Shown: piece by piece, positions 25,041-32,362 of the stretch
How positions within the stretch are numbered: position 1 is the first letter of the stretch
Layout of the letters: the number at the start of each line of letters is the position of its first letter
NCBI GenBank assembly: GCA_051954695.1
Contig: JBQCHL010000003.1
Location: 15,674-79,673 of the forward strand
Length of the DNA stretch: 64,000 nt
Source of the DNA: Terrimonas_A sp051954695
GTDB taxonomy: Bacteria; Bacteroidota; Bacteroidia; Chitinophagales; Chitinophagaceae
Direction of reading: 5' to 3'
Made by a program: the position numbers and the translations under genes
Notes under the pieces: model-generated
What the model was told of the DNA's origin: nothing
The model's database searches: none
The model's input: only the letters and a program-made list of their open reading frames with translations

Positions 25041-25649
25041 ATGGAACTATCCCAGGACACCAAAAACATACTTGGTTTACAGTTGCCAACCGATCCCCGA
25101 TGGATCAATCTGGCCGAAAAATCTCTGGAAGACATTCTCACTGACCACGCCTACTGTGAGCAAAAAGCCGCTACCACCTGCATCACCCTGATACAGCGCT
25201 ACAGCGACATGGAAAAGCTGGTCAAAGAACTTGCACCCATCGTGACCGAAGAATGGGGGCATTTCAGGCTGGTGCTGGCCGAGCTCCATAAACGCCACCT
25301 GAAGCTGGGCAAACAGCGCAAAGACGTGTATGTGAACAAACTACTGGAATTCCAATTAAAGGGCGGCGACTGGCAGGACCGGTTCCTCGACCAGCTTCTC
25401 ACCATGGCCCTGATCGAGGCCCGTAGTTGCGAACGCTTCAAACGCCTCAGCGAAGGGCTCGAAGATGAATACCTCCGCAATTTCTACCGCCGCTTCATGG
25501 AAAGCGAAGCAGGCCATTACACCCTTTTCATTGATCTTGCCGAAACCTATATCGACAAAGAAAAAGTCCGGAAAAGATGGAAAGAATGGCTGGCTTATGA
25601 ATCTGGTATTATGAGTGAAATGGAAGTTCGGGGGGATCGGATTCATTAG
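25041..25649 (+). CDS. miaE: tRNA-(ms2io6A37) hydroxylase MiaE
   Basis: Ferritin-like di-iron monooxygenase that hydroxylates the isopentenyl group of ms2i6A37 in tRNA. The 202-residue protein shows the carboxylate/histidine iron ligands in four helices: DHAYCEQKAA (E40), TEEWGHF (E71, H74), ALIEARSCERF and MESEAGHYTLF. The N terminus LGLQLPTDPRWINLAE is characteristic of MiaE. Its action depends on prior modification by MiaA and MiaB, encoded elsewhere. It is convergent with galK, and its stop codon touches the palindromic repeat at 25649. Confidence 0.93.
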   Translation: MELSQDTKNILGLQLPTDPRWINLAEKSLEDILTDHAYCEQKAATTCITLIQRYSDMEKLVKELAPIVTEEWGHFRLVLAELHKRHLKLGKQRKDVYVNKLLEFQLKGGDWQDRFLDQLLTMALIEARSCERFKRLSEGLEDEYLRNFYRRFMESEAGHYTLFIDLAETYIDKEKVRKRWKEWLAYESGIMSEMEVRGDRIH

Positions 25650-25843
25650 TCGGGAGTCTTTAGTCGTTAGTCCCCTTTCTGTTTGTGTCACCCTGCCCTG
25701 GTTTAGAAAAATTAGTAGAATAGTACAAGAGAGCCTGTCTCCTCAATGCTGCGGAGACAGGCTCTTCTATTTTTGAATTTGTATGTTCTATAGAATCAGG
25801 ATGACGCAAGCAGAAAGGGGACTAACGACTAAAGACTCCCGAC
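25649..25843. repeat. Composite palindromic repeat between miaE and galK
   Basis: The outer arms (25649-25681 and 25811-25843) are perfect 33-bp inverted repeats that continue inward with three G-U-compatible mismatches into GTCACCCTG...CAGGATGAC. A separate inner hairpin (GAGCCTGTCTCC/GGAGACAGGCTC, around 25731-25763) sits in the centre. The arm shares GAGTCTTTAGTCG and CCCCTT with the repeat at 15939, and the centre matches the element at the right window edge. It starts at the miaE stop and its other end is inside galK. Confidence 0.85.
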
Positions 25844-26995
25844 CAGCATTCTCGCTCCATCTCCTATTTCCGATGCAAATACACCTGGAGCATAACCGAT
25901 GCGTTCCTGGTAGTATGGAATGAGTTTGGCTGCGAAATCATCAAAGCTGTCCTTCTTTACTAAAGCAATGGCGCATCCGCCAAAGCCAGCACCTGTCATG
26001 CGGGCACCGGTGCAATTTTTGTATGTTTTGCTGAACTCAACAATGGTGTCCAGTTCAGTGCCGGACACTTCATATAATTCCTTCAGGGATTGATGCGAAG
26101 CATACATCAGTTCTCCGAACCGGGATAGTTCACCATTGATCAATGCTTCTTTTGATTGGCTTACACGTTCGTTTTCTGTTACCACATGCAGGGCACGTTT
26201 TTCGAGTACAGGATCGTTGATAATGCTTTTTGCTTTCTCAAATTCTGCTACGGAAATATCGCAGAGATTTTCTGCTGGCAAAACCTGTTTCAGTTTTTTC
26301 AGTGCACGTCCGCATTCGGCAAACCGTTCGTTGTATTTGGAATCGGTGAGTTTGCGCTCTTTGTTGCTGTTGATGATCGCCAGCACATGATCACCGATAT
26401 TGAAAGAGAGGTACTCGTAATCGAGCGTATCGCAATTCAATAAGATCGCTTTGTCTTTTTTACCCATAGCTACGGCAAACTGGTCCATGATGCCGCAGTT
26501 CATGCCGATGAATTCGTTTTCTACTTTCTTCGAAAGAACGGCCATATCAGGGCCGGAAATGGAGAGACCGAATATCTGGCTGAGTGCTGTGCCGGTACAG
26601 ACCTCGATAGATGCAGAAGAAGAAAGTCCTGCGCCAATGGGAAGATTGCCATAAAACAGCATATTCATTCCGGAAAGTTCATGACCCAGTTGCAACACTT
26701 CGTTGATCACTCCTAATGGGTAGTTGAACCATTCACTGCCTGTTTTGCTGTAAGAGGATTGCAATTGCAACGCTGCGGTTTCAGGAAAGTTGATGCATTG
26801 CAGGCGGATCTTTTTATCTGTGTTCTTTGAAACAAGCAGGTAAGTGCCAAGAGATATAGCGCAGGGCATTACTTTACCTCCGTTATAATCAATATGCTCC
26901 CCGATAAGATTCACTCTTCCGGGGCAGAAGAAAAAGTATTCCGGTTCTTGCTGGTAGCGGGTTTGGAATTCCCGGGCCAATGCTTCTTTTGTCAT
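25829..26995 (-). CDS. galK: Galactokinase
   Basis: Phosphorylates alpha-D-galactose to galactose 1-phosphate in the Leloir pathway. The 388-residue GHMP kinase shows the galactokinase signature GRVNLIGEHIDYNGG near the N terminus, the ATP-binding loop LPIGAGLSSSASIEV, and the third motif GARMTGAGFGGCAIAL near the C terminus. The ATG at 26995 is preferred to a TTG at 27004. The last four residues (VGSL) and the stop are encoded inside the palindromic repeat at 25811-25843. No galT, galE or transporter gene is nearby. Confidence 0.95.
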   Translation of the reverse strand: MTKEALAREFQTRYQQEPEYFFFCPGRVNLIGEHIDYNGGKVMPCAISLGTYLLVSKNTDKKIRLQCINFPETAALQLQSSYSKTGSEWFNYPLGVINEVLQLGHELSGMNMLFYGNLPIGAGLSSSASIEVCTGTALSQIFGLSISGPDMAVLSKKVENEFIGMNCGIMDQFAVAMGKKDKAILLNCDTLDYEYLSFNIGDHVLAIINSNKERKLTDSKYNERFAECGRALKKLKQVLPAENLCDISVAEFEKAKSIINDPVLEKRALHVVTENERVSQSKEALINGELSRFGELMYASHQSLKELYEVSGTELDTIVEFSKTYKNCTGARMTGAGFGGCAIALVKKDSFDDFAAKLIPYYQERIGYAPGVFASEIGDGARMLVGSL

Positions 26996-27047
26996 GACAG
27001 GCAATCAGGGTTTGAATGAACGCTTTTGTTTGTTTAAAACGGGCAGT

Positions 27048-27055
27048 CAAAAATA
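27048..27055 (-). promoter_or_regulatory. -7 element TATTTTTG of galK
   Basis: Exact TAnnTTTG match on the minus strand, 52 bases upstream of the galK ATG. Confidence 0.5.
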
Positions 27056-27132
27056 GGGAAATTTATTTAAGTGTCATTTTTACACTAATTTTTGAAAATA
27101 AATTTCGCTATAGTTCCGAGGATCAGGGCTGG

Positions 27133-28122
27133 TCAGGATTGAGCAAAATAAGCCGCTTCCTTCGCCAGGTCGAGGAAAGGATACTTGTGCTGCAAGGCCT
27201 TTACTTTCTCAAGGTGGACGGCCAGGAACTGCCGGTGGGCCTGCGTGGAAGGATGAAAGGCTTTGTGCTTACGGGCGATAACGATCTTTTTTATTTCCTG
27301 CATCAGTTGGCGGGATCCGGAGTCAATACAAGACTCTGCAAATTTATCGAGCACAAAACTTGTTGCTGAGTAATTGGGATGCACCAGGTCAATATCATAA
27401 AAACGATAATCCCTCAGCACATCGATCACCAGCTCATAAGCAGGAAAATAATGCAGGCCTTCAAACTTGTTGACGGTATGATGCACGGCTTCTATCAGCC
27501 TCGCCTTACTCCGGTTGTTCTCCACTACCCCATCGCGGATATGCCGCACTGGGCTTACTGTGAAAAGGATATTGAGATGGGGATTAAAACGTTTCAGTTG
27601 ATGATAGCAATTGTCGAGCAGGGTCACTGTTTCCTCAATTGCCAGTAAATGCTTGGTGAACCATTGTGCAGGTGCACGATGGCAATTAGCTACGCCCTGC
27701 CCTGCCCTGCCTGCCTGCTCTGTTAGTCTGTAAGAAAAAGAAGAGCCCAGGGTAACGATAAGCCAGTTGGCCTGTTTCAAGAAATCGTGTGCTTGCTGGC
27801 GCGCTTCATTCATCATCTGCAGGCAAATGGTTGCGTCGGGATGGGAGAACCGGGAATGATGTTCCCAGCTATTCCAGACTTCATTCAGGTAAAAAAGGTC
27901 CTTCTCTGTGTATGCCCTGTTCTCTGTATAACGCACCAGGCTTTTACAAACGCTGGCAGGGTCAAACAGGATACCATTTGGGTTCTGTAACACAGAAAAT
28001 TTCAGTTCCTCCAATGTGTTGCCAATATGCTCGGTGAAGCAGGAACCGATCAACAGTATCTTATCATTATAGCTGATGGGTTTAGGCAGAGGCTTTATAT
28101 CAATATTCACCATGAAATCCAT
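27133..28122 (-). CDS. GSCFA-domain protein
   Basis: A 329-residue protein of the GSCFA family, named after the GSCFA-type motif seen here as LIGSCFTEHIGN near residue 23. Other landmarks are LIVTLGSSFSYRL, ILFTVSPVRHIRDG and DLVHPNYSA; the pattern of GSC, then N/S-type motif and a late D-x-V-H resembles SGNH hydrolases, so an esterase or acyl-transfer activity is plausible but unproven. It starts 4 bases after the stop of the HMG-CoA-lyase-like gene and is probably translated from the same mRNA. ATG at 28122 or 28113 are both possible. Confidence 0.85.
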   Translation of the reverse strand: MDFMVNIDIKPLPKPISYNDKILLIGSCFTEHIGNTLEELKFSVLQNPNGILFDPASVCKSLVRYTENRAYTEKDLFYLNEVWNSWEHHSRFSHPDATICLQMMNEARQQAHDFLKQANWLIVTLGSSFSYRLTEQAGRAGQGVANCHRAPAQWFTKHLLAIEETVTLLDNCYHQLKRFNPHLNILFTVSPVRHIRDGVVENNRSKARLIEAVHHTVNKFEGLHYFPAYELVIDVLRDYRFYDIDLVHPNYSATSFVLDKFAESCIDSGSRQLMQEIKKIVIARKHKAFHPSTQAHRQFLAVHLEKVKALQHKYPFLDLAKEAAYFAQS

Positions 28123-28126
28123 AGAC

Positions 28127-28987
28127 CTAAATAAAAATTTCTCCGGCAATGCGTAAGCTGTTATCCAAAGCCGGTTTGTTAAGATGTAGTTGAGCCCCCT
28201 GTTCTTCCATATAATCGATCATCCATTCAGTATTCATATTCCCTACCAGTTCATCATTGGCCATGGGGCAGCCGCCGATTCCCTTCAATGCGCCATCAAA
28301 GCGTTTGCAACCTGCCCGTAATGCTGCTTCCAGTTTTTCTTTCCAGTTGGCCGGTGAAGAATGCAGGTGCACGCCGATCTCAATGCCAGGTAATGATTCT
28401 TGAAGATAATCCGTGATATCATATACCTGCTGAGGTGTGGCAAGACCTACTGTATCAGCCAGGGAAATGGTTTGAATATCGAGTGCTACCATCTTGTTCA
28501 CCCATTCAAACACGATCTCTTCCGAATAAGGATCACCATAAGGATTACCAAAGCCCATGGAGATATAGACCACGAGTTTCTTTCCCGTTTTTACACAGAT
28601 GTTCTGGATCTCTTCCACCCTTTCAAATGATTCTGTGATGGAAGAATTGGTATTGCGATGCTGAAAAGTTTCCGATACGGAGAAAGGAAATCCCAGAGCG
28701 GAAATGGCTTCATACACACTGGCTTCTTCTGCTCCTCGCTGGTTGGCAATGATGGCCAGCAAACGGCTATCGGTACCGCTGAGATCGAGTTGTTCCACCA
28801 CTTCTTTTGTATCTGCCATCTGGGGAATGGCTTTAGGGGAAACAAAACTGCCAAAGTCAATAGTATCAAACCCCACTTTCAGCAGGGAATTGATGTATTC
28901 GATCTTGCGGGCAGTTGGAATAAAATGTTTCCATCCCTGCATGGCGTCGCGCGGGCATTCGATAAGTTTCAAAACTGAATTATCCAT
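28127..28987 (-). CDS. Hydroxymethylglutaryl-CoA lyase-like TIM-barrel lyase
   Basis: A 286-residue HMGL-like protein that probably splits (S)-HMG-CoA to acetoacetate and acetyl-CoA in leucine or ketone-body metabolism. Landmarks are ECPRDAMQGW (catalytic R/D region), FGSFVSPKAIPQMADT, the metal-binding GVHLHSS and the GIGGCP loop with the catalytic cysteine. The downstream signature reads MANDELVGNMNTE where typical lyases have YAxGASGNVATE, so it is a divergent form as found in Bacteroidota. The ATG at 28987 lies 8 bases after a -7 element. The GSCFA gene follows. Confidence 0.85.
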   Translation of the reverse strand: MDNSVLKLIECPRDAMQGWKHFIPTARKIEYINSLLKVGFDTIDFGSFVSPKAIPQMADTKEVVEQLDLSGTDSRLLAIIANQRGAEEASVYEAISALGFPFSVSETFQHRNTNSSITESFERVEEIQNICVKTGKKLVVYISMGFGNPYGDPYSEEIVFEWVNKMVALDIQTISLADTVGLATPQQVYDITDYLQESLPGIEIGVHLHSSPANWKEKLEAALRAGCKRFDGALKGIGGCPMANDELVGNMNTEWMIDYMEEQGAQLHLNKPALDNSLRIAGEIFI

Positions 28988-28995
28988 ATCCTTTG

Positions 28996-29003
28996 CAAAG
29001 ATA
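28996..29003 (-). promoter_or_regulatory. -7 element TATCTTTG of the HMG-CoA lyase-like gene
   Basis: Exact TAnnTTTG match on the minus strand, ending 8 bases before the ATG at 28987, implying a very short leader. Confidence 0.55.
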
Positions 29004-29160
29004 CTATTCCCCGCGCAGCCGTGTGCGGCCAGGGGTCCGGCATCAGACCCTGACCCGAACAGAGGGTAAATGGATTGGGAAGCCGTTAAAATCAATTGTA
29101 GATTTGGATAACAAATATCCTCAGAAGCGAGCCTGTTTTTCCACCTTTAAAAAAAACAAC

Positions 29161-29550
29161 ATGAAAAAACTGCTTCTGTTATTTATCAGTCTATCCCTTC
29201 TTTTACAAACGCAAGCCCAGTCAACAGTAAAGGACAAAGCTTATTTTCTTCAAAAAAGTAAAAAACAAAAAACAGCAGCCTTTGCCTTGCTGATCGGTGG
29301 TGCTGTTGCCGGAACGGTCGGGCTCCTTGTGGGAACGGGTGATGAAACTTCTTTTGATAATGCCGGCACCGGAGTTATTGTTGGAGGGATAGGCCTTATT
29401 TCCATGGCAGGAAGTATTCCGTTGTTCATTGCAGCCAAACGGAATAAGACCAAAGCGGAAACCATGGCAGGGATCCATTTTTTTCAGCGTGTTCCCGGCC
29501 CATTGGCCATAAGGATACCGCTTAATGTGAGCATCTGTTTCGGATTATAG
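29161..29550 (+). CDS. Small exported/membrane protein of unknown function
   Basis: A 129-residue protein with a signal peptide (MKKLLLLFISLSLLLQTQAQ), a lysine-rich linker and two Gly/Ala-rich hydrophobic segments (AAFALLIGGAVAGTVGLLVG and GVIVGGIGLISMAGSIPLFI), then a short tail. The two segments could form a helical hairpin in a membrane. The ATG at 29161 is chosen for the signal peptide; the frame is open further upstream but overlaps the divergent promoter. Function unknown; similar two-helix proteins are common in this family. Confidence 0.7.
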   Translation: MKKLLLLFISLSLLLQTQAQSTVKDKAYFLQKSKKQKTAAFALLIGGAVAGTVGLLVGTGDETSFDNAGTGVIVGGIGLISMAGSIPLFIAAKRNKTKAETMAGIHFFQRVPGPLAIRIPLNVSICFGL

Positions 29551-29566
29551 ACGATTGCTCTGCCAA

Positions 29567-30331
29567 TCAACCGATCCGCTGCCGCATTACTTCATAAAGG
29601 ATCATGCCTGTGGCAACTGATACATTCAGGCTTTCAAAATCGGCGACCATGGGTATCCTGATCTTCTCATCGCATATTTTTAAGAGTGCGGGATAGATCC
29701 CTTTTTCTTCGCTTCCCATTACGATTGCCGCCGGCTCCCGGAAATCGCAATCGTAAACATTCTTTGCAGCTTTCATTTCACTGGCATATACCCTTATGCC
29801 GTTCAAATGAAGTTCATCCACAGCTTTCATCAAACTGTTGACCCTGCATACCGGCAGTTTTTCCAAGGCACCGGCGGAAGTAAGGATCGCATCTTCATTT
29901 AAAGCACCCACTCCCTTATCGGGAATAATGAGCGCCTGCACGCCACAGCAGTAAGCTGTGCGGGCAATTCCGCCAATATTGCGGATATCCGTGATGCCAT
30001 CCAGAATGAGGAATAAAGGCGTCTCTCCTTTCTCTACTACAAAAGAGATCATCTCCTGCAGGTCATGATACTGCACTTTAGCGATCTGGGCCAGGCAACC
30101 TTCGTGTTCGCCTGCATTGAAGCTATTGAGTTTGGCTATGGGCACATAGTTGACCGGAACGCCGGATTGTGCAGCCAGACGTTTTATTTCATTGATATCC
30201 GCCCCCTGTGCTTTGGTGTCGAGATAGATCCTGTCGAGTGCCTGTCCTGAACGGAGCGCGGTAATAACAGCCTGGCGGCCTATTACCAGGGAACTTTTTT
30301 TGGGGCGGTGTTGAGATCGGAAATTTTTCAC
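29567..30331 (-). CDS. rlmB: 23S rRNA 2'-O-methyltransferase of the TrmH/RlmB family
   Basis: A 254-residue SpoU-type methyltransferase with the deep trefoil knot. An N-terminal L30e-like substrate-binding domain (VIGRQAVITALRSGQALDRIY) is followed by the catalytic domain with motif 1 LDGITDIRNIGGIARTA, motif 2 IVMGSEEKGI and motif 3 IPMVADFESLNVSVATG. This layout is that of RlmB, which methylates the ribose of G2251 (E. coli numbering) in 23S rRNA; another RNA target cannot be excluded. Convergent with the small membrane protein gene. Confidence 0.88.
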   Translation of the reverse strand: MKNFRSQHRPKKSSLVIGRQAVITALRSGQALDRIYLDTKAQGADINEIKRLAAQSGVPVNYVPIAKLNSFNAGEHEGCLAQIAKVQYHDLQEMISFVVEKGETPLFLILDGITDIRNIGGIARTAYCCGVQALIIPDKGVGALNEDAILTSAGALEKLPVCRVNSLMKAVDELHLNGIRVYASEMKAAKNVYDCDFREPAAIVMGSEEKGIYPALLKICDEKIRIPMVADFESLNVSVATGMILYEVMRQRIG

Positions 30332-30362
30332 TATGCAAAGAAAGGTGTTTTTGCCATCGAAT

Positions 30363-30917
30363 CTATAACTGCCCGGCCAGCAACATCAGCTTTACCTGCT
30401 GTATCGCAGCCACCGACATAGAATCGGTGATCCTGCTTTGCTGCACCATTTGCCAGGCTTCTTCAAAAGGTATCTTTTTTATCACAAGTTGCTCTGTCTC
30501 TTCGGGCATTGGTGCATGCTGCTCAAGCCCGCGGGCCAGGTAAACAAGTGCATACTCATCCGATACAGAATTGGACAAATGCATTTTCAGTATCAGTTGC
30601 CAGCTGTTCGCTACAAGCCCGGTTTCTTCCAGCAATTCCCTTTTTGCTGAATCGAGCGGGTCTACATTCAATAGGCCTCCTCCTTCCGGTATTTCCCAAC
30701 TGTATTCACTCAGGGGGAAACGGAATTGCCCTACGAGGTAAGTGTTCATCTGCTCATCCAGTACTAAAATACCGATGGCAATATTCTTGAAATGGACTTT
30801 GCCGTAAATGCCTTTACCTCCATTTGGGTTGATCACATCATATTCCGTGACCTGGATCCAGTTGTTATCATACATCTGCCTGGCCGCAAGCACCTGCCAT
30901 GGATTTATGTCGCTCAT
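30363..30917 (-). CDS. Nudix hydrolase (ADP-ribose pyrophosphatase-like)
   Basis: A 184-residue Nudix protein likely to hydrolyse ADP-ribose or a related nucleoside diphosphate derivative. The Nudix helix reads SAKRELLEETGL with the catalytic REL-x-EE core intact. The upstream glutamate of the box, eight positions before the arginine, is replaced by valine (GGGLLNVDPLDSAKRE), a variant I regard as family-specific. The preceding QFRFPLSEYSWEIPEGGG segment is typical of ADP-ribose pyrophosphatases. The ATG at 30917 is preferred. It is downstream of metK but has its own -7 element. Confidence 0.88.
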   Translation of the reverse strand: MSDINPWQVLAARQMYDNNWIQVTEYDVINPNGGKGIYGKVHFKNIAIGILVLDEQMNTYLVGQFRFPLSEYSWEIPEGGGLLNVDPLDSAKRELLEETGLVANSWQLILKMHLSNSVSDEYALVYLARGLEQHAPMPEETEQLVIKKIPFEEAWQMVQQSRITDSMSVAAIQQVKLMLLAGQL

Positions 30918-30935
30918 TGCATTTGTTTTATTCCT

Positions 30936-30943
30936 CAAAAGTA
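30936..30943 (-). promoter_or_regulatory. -7 element TACTTTTG of the Nudix gene
   Basis: Exact TAnnTTTG match on the minus strand, 18 bases upstream of the ATG at 30917 and at the foot of the metK terminator. Confidence 0.45.
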
Positions 30944-30988
30944 AAGAGGTTTAAAAAGCCGGGCTAACCGGACTCTTTAAACCTCTTT
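30943..30988 (-). terminator. Terminator after metK
   Basis: AAAGAGGTTTAAA (30943-30955) pairs with TTTAAACCTCTTT (30976-30988), with an inner CCGG/CCGG stem. It lies 18 bases beyond the metK stop and is followed on the minus strand by TGAGGAATAA, so it lacks a long T tract. Confidence 0.65.
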
Positions 30989-31006
30989 TACACTTTATAT
31001 CTTGAA

Positions 31007-32260
31007 TTACTTAATACCGAAAGCTTTTTTCACTTTGGATACATAATCCAGTTTTTCCCAGGTAAACAGTTCCACTTTCTTTGTCACTTTTTTACCATCA
31101 GGAGAAGTGAAGGTTTTCTCCACTACTTCAGGTTTGCGGCCCATGTGTCCATAAGCTGCAGTTTCGCTGTAGATAGGATTGCGGAGTTTCAGGCGTTGTT
31201 CGATGAAGTAAGGACGCATATCGAATACGCCTTCCACGATCTTACCGATCTGGCCATCAGTCAGGTTCACTTTGGCAGTGCCGAAAGTGTTAACGTTGAT
31301 GCTGGTTGGTTTGGCCACGCCGATAGCATAAGATACCTGTACCAGCACTTCATCAGCCACACCTGCAGCTACGAGGTTTTTAGCGATATGACGTGTGGCA
31401 TAAGCAGCAGAGCGGTCCACTTTGGAAGGATCTTTACCGCTGAATGCACCACCGCCATGCGCACCCTTACCACCATAAGTGTCGACGATGATCTTACGTC
31501 CTGTAAGACCTGTATCACCGTGTGGTCCGCCGATCACGAATTTACCGGTTGGGTTGATATGGTATTTGATATTATCGTTAAACAGTTTGGCATATTTCTT
31601 ATACTTCGCTTTAACCCTTGGGATCAGGATCTTCACGATATCGTCTTTGATCTTAGCCAGCATTTTTGATTCAGTGTCGAAATCATCGTGCTGTGTAGAT
31701 ACTACGATCGCATCAATACGAACGGGTCTGTTGTTATCGTCATACTCCAGCGTCACCTGGCTTTTTGCGTCGGGGCGCAGGTATTTGATCTGCTTGTTCT
31801 CGCGGCGAAGCGCTGCCAGTTCGATCAGGAGTTTATGCGCAAGGTCAAGTGCCAATGGCATATAGTCTTCCGTTTCGTTGCTGGCATAACCAAACATCAT
31901 TCCCTGGTCGCCGGCACCCTGATCTTCTTTCTTTTTACGGTCAACACCCTGGTTGATATCAGCAGACTGTTCGTGGATAGCAGATAATACGCCGCAGGAG
32001 CTTGCTTCAAACATATACTCACTTTTGGTGTAGCCGATCTTACGGATCACACCACGCGCAATTTCCTGAACGTCCAGATATGCTTTTGATTTTACTTCAC
32101 CGGCTAATACAACCTGGCCAGTAGTAACCAGCGTTTCACAAGCTACTTTTGATTGGGCATCAAAAGCCAGGAAATTATCAATCAGGGCATCAGATATCTG
32201 GTCAGCTACTTTATCCGGGTGACCTTCGGAAACGCTTTCTGAAGTAAACAGGTAAGGCAT
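31007..32260 (-). CDS. metK: S-adenosylmethionine synthase
   Basis: Makes S-adenosylmethionine from methionine and ATP; the cytosolic methyl donor supply for prmA, rlmB and the other methyltransferases in this window. The 417-residue protein shows SEGHPDKVADQISDA at the N terminus, GAGDQGMMFGYASNE, IGGPHGDTGLTGRKI and the GGGAFSGKDPSKVDRSAAY loop. The family usual length is about 385-420. No SAM riboswitch is recognisable in the short leader; instead the -7 element lies inside a DNA palindrome (32307-32331). Confidence 0.97.
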   Translation of the reverse strand: MPYLFTSESVSEGHPDKVADQISDALIDNFLAFDAQSKVACETLVTTGQVVLAGEVKSKAYLDVQEIARGVIRKIGYTKSEYMFEASSCGVLSAIHEQSADINQGVDRKKKEDQGAGDQGMMFGYASNETEDYMPLALDLAHKLLIELAALRRENKQIKYLRPDAKSQVTLEYDDNNRPVRIDAIVVSTQHDDFDTESKMLAKIKDDIVKILIPRVKAKYKKYAKLFNDNIKYHINPTGKFVIGGPHGDTGLTGRKIIVDTYGGKGAHGGGAFSGKDPSKVDRSAAYATRHIAKNLVAAGVADEVLVQVSYAIGVAKPTSINVNTFGTAKVNLTDGQIGKIVEGVFDMRPYFIEQRLKLRNPIYSETAAYGHMGRKPEVVEKTFTSPDGKKVTKKVELFTWEKLDYVSKVKKAFGIK

Positions 32261-32306
32261 AAATGAACTTTAGGTTTATAGATGAGTTAGTCAATAAATA
32301 ATAGAA

Positions 32307-32331
32307 ATCGGGTGCAAATATAACACCCGAT
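32307..32331. promoter_or_regulatory. Palindrome ATCGGGTG-N9-CACCCGAT over the metK -7 element
   Basis: The 8-bp arms are at 32307-32314 and 32324-32331. The 9-base centre holds TATATTTG on the minus strand (32322-32315), an exact TAnnTTTG. Transcription would begin near or inside the left arm, so the palindrome is better explained as a repressor operator than as an RNA hairpin. It could also serve as a terminator-like stem for neither gene, since no T tract follows. Confidence 0.5.
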
Positions 32332-32362
32332 CCTATTTAATTCATTATTGGCAACTTTTTCG

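Noticed and set aside
25649..25843. CRISPR array or integron attC site
   Set aside because: There is one nested inverted repeat, no regularly spaced direct repeats, no spacer pattern and no cas or integrase gene.
28988..29160. N-terminal extension of the small membrane protein (start near 28993)
   Set aside because: It would overlap the divergent promoter of the HMG-CoA-lyase-like gene and precede a clear signal peptide at 29161.
32261..32362. SAM riboswitch upstream of metK
   Set aside because: The leader is only about 50 bases and shows no SAM-I, SAM-II or related core; the only structure is the palindrome at the -7 element.
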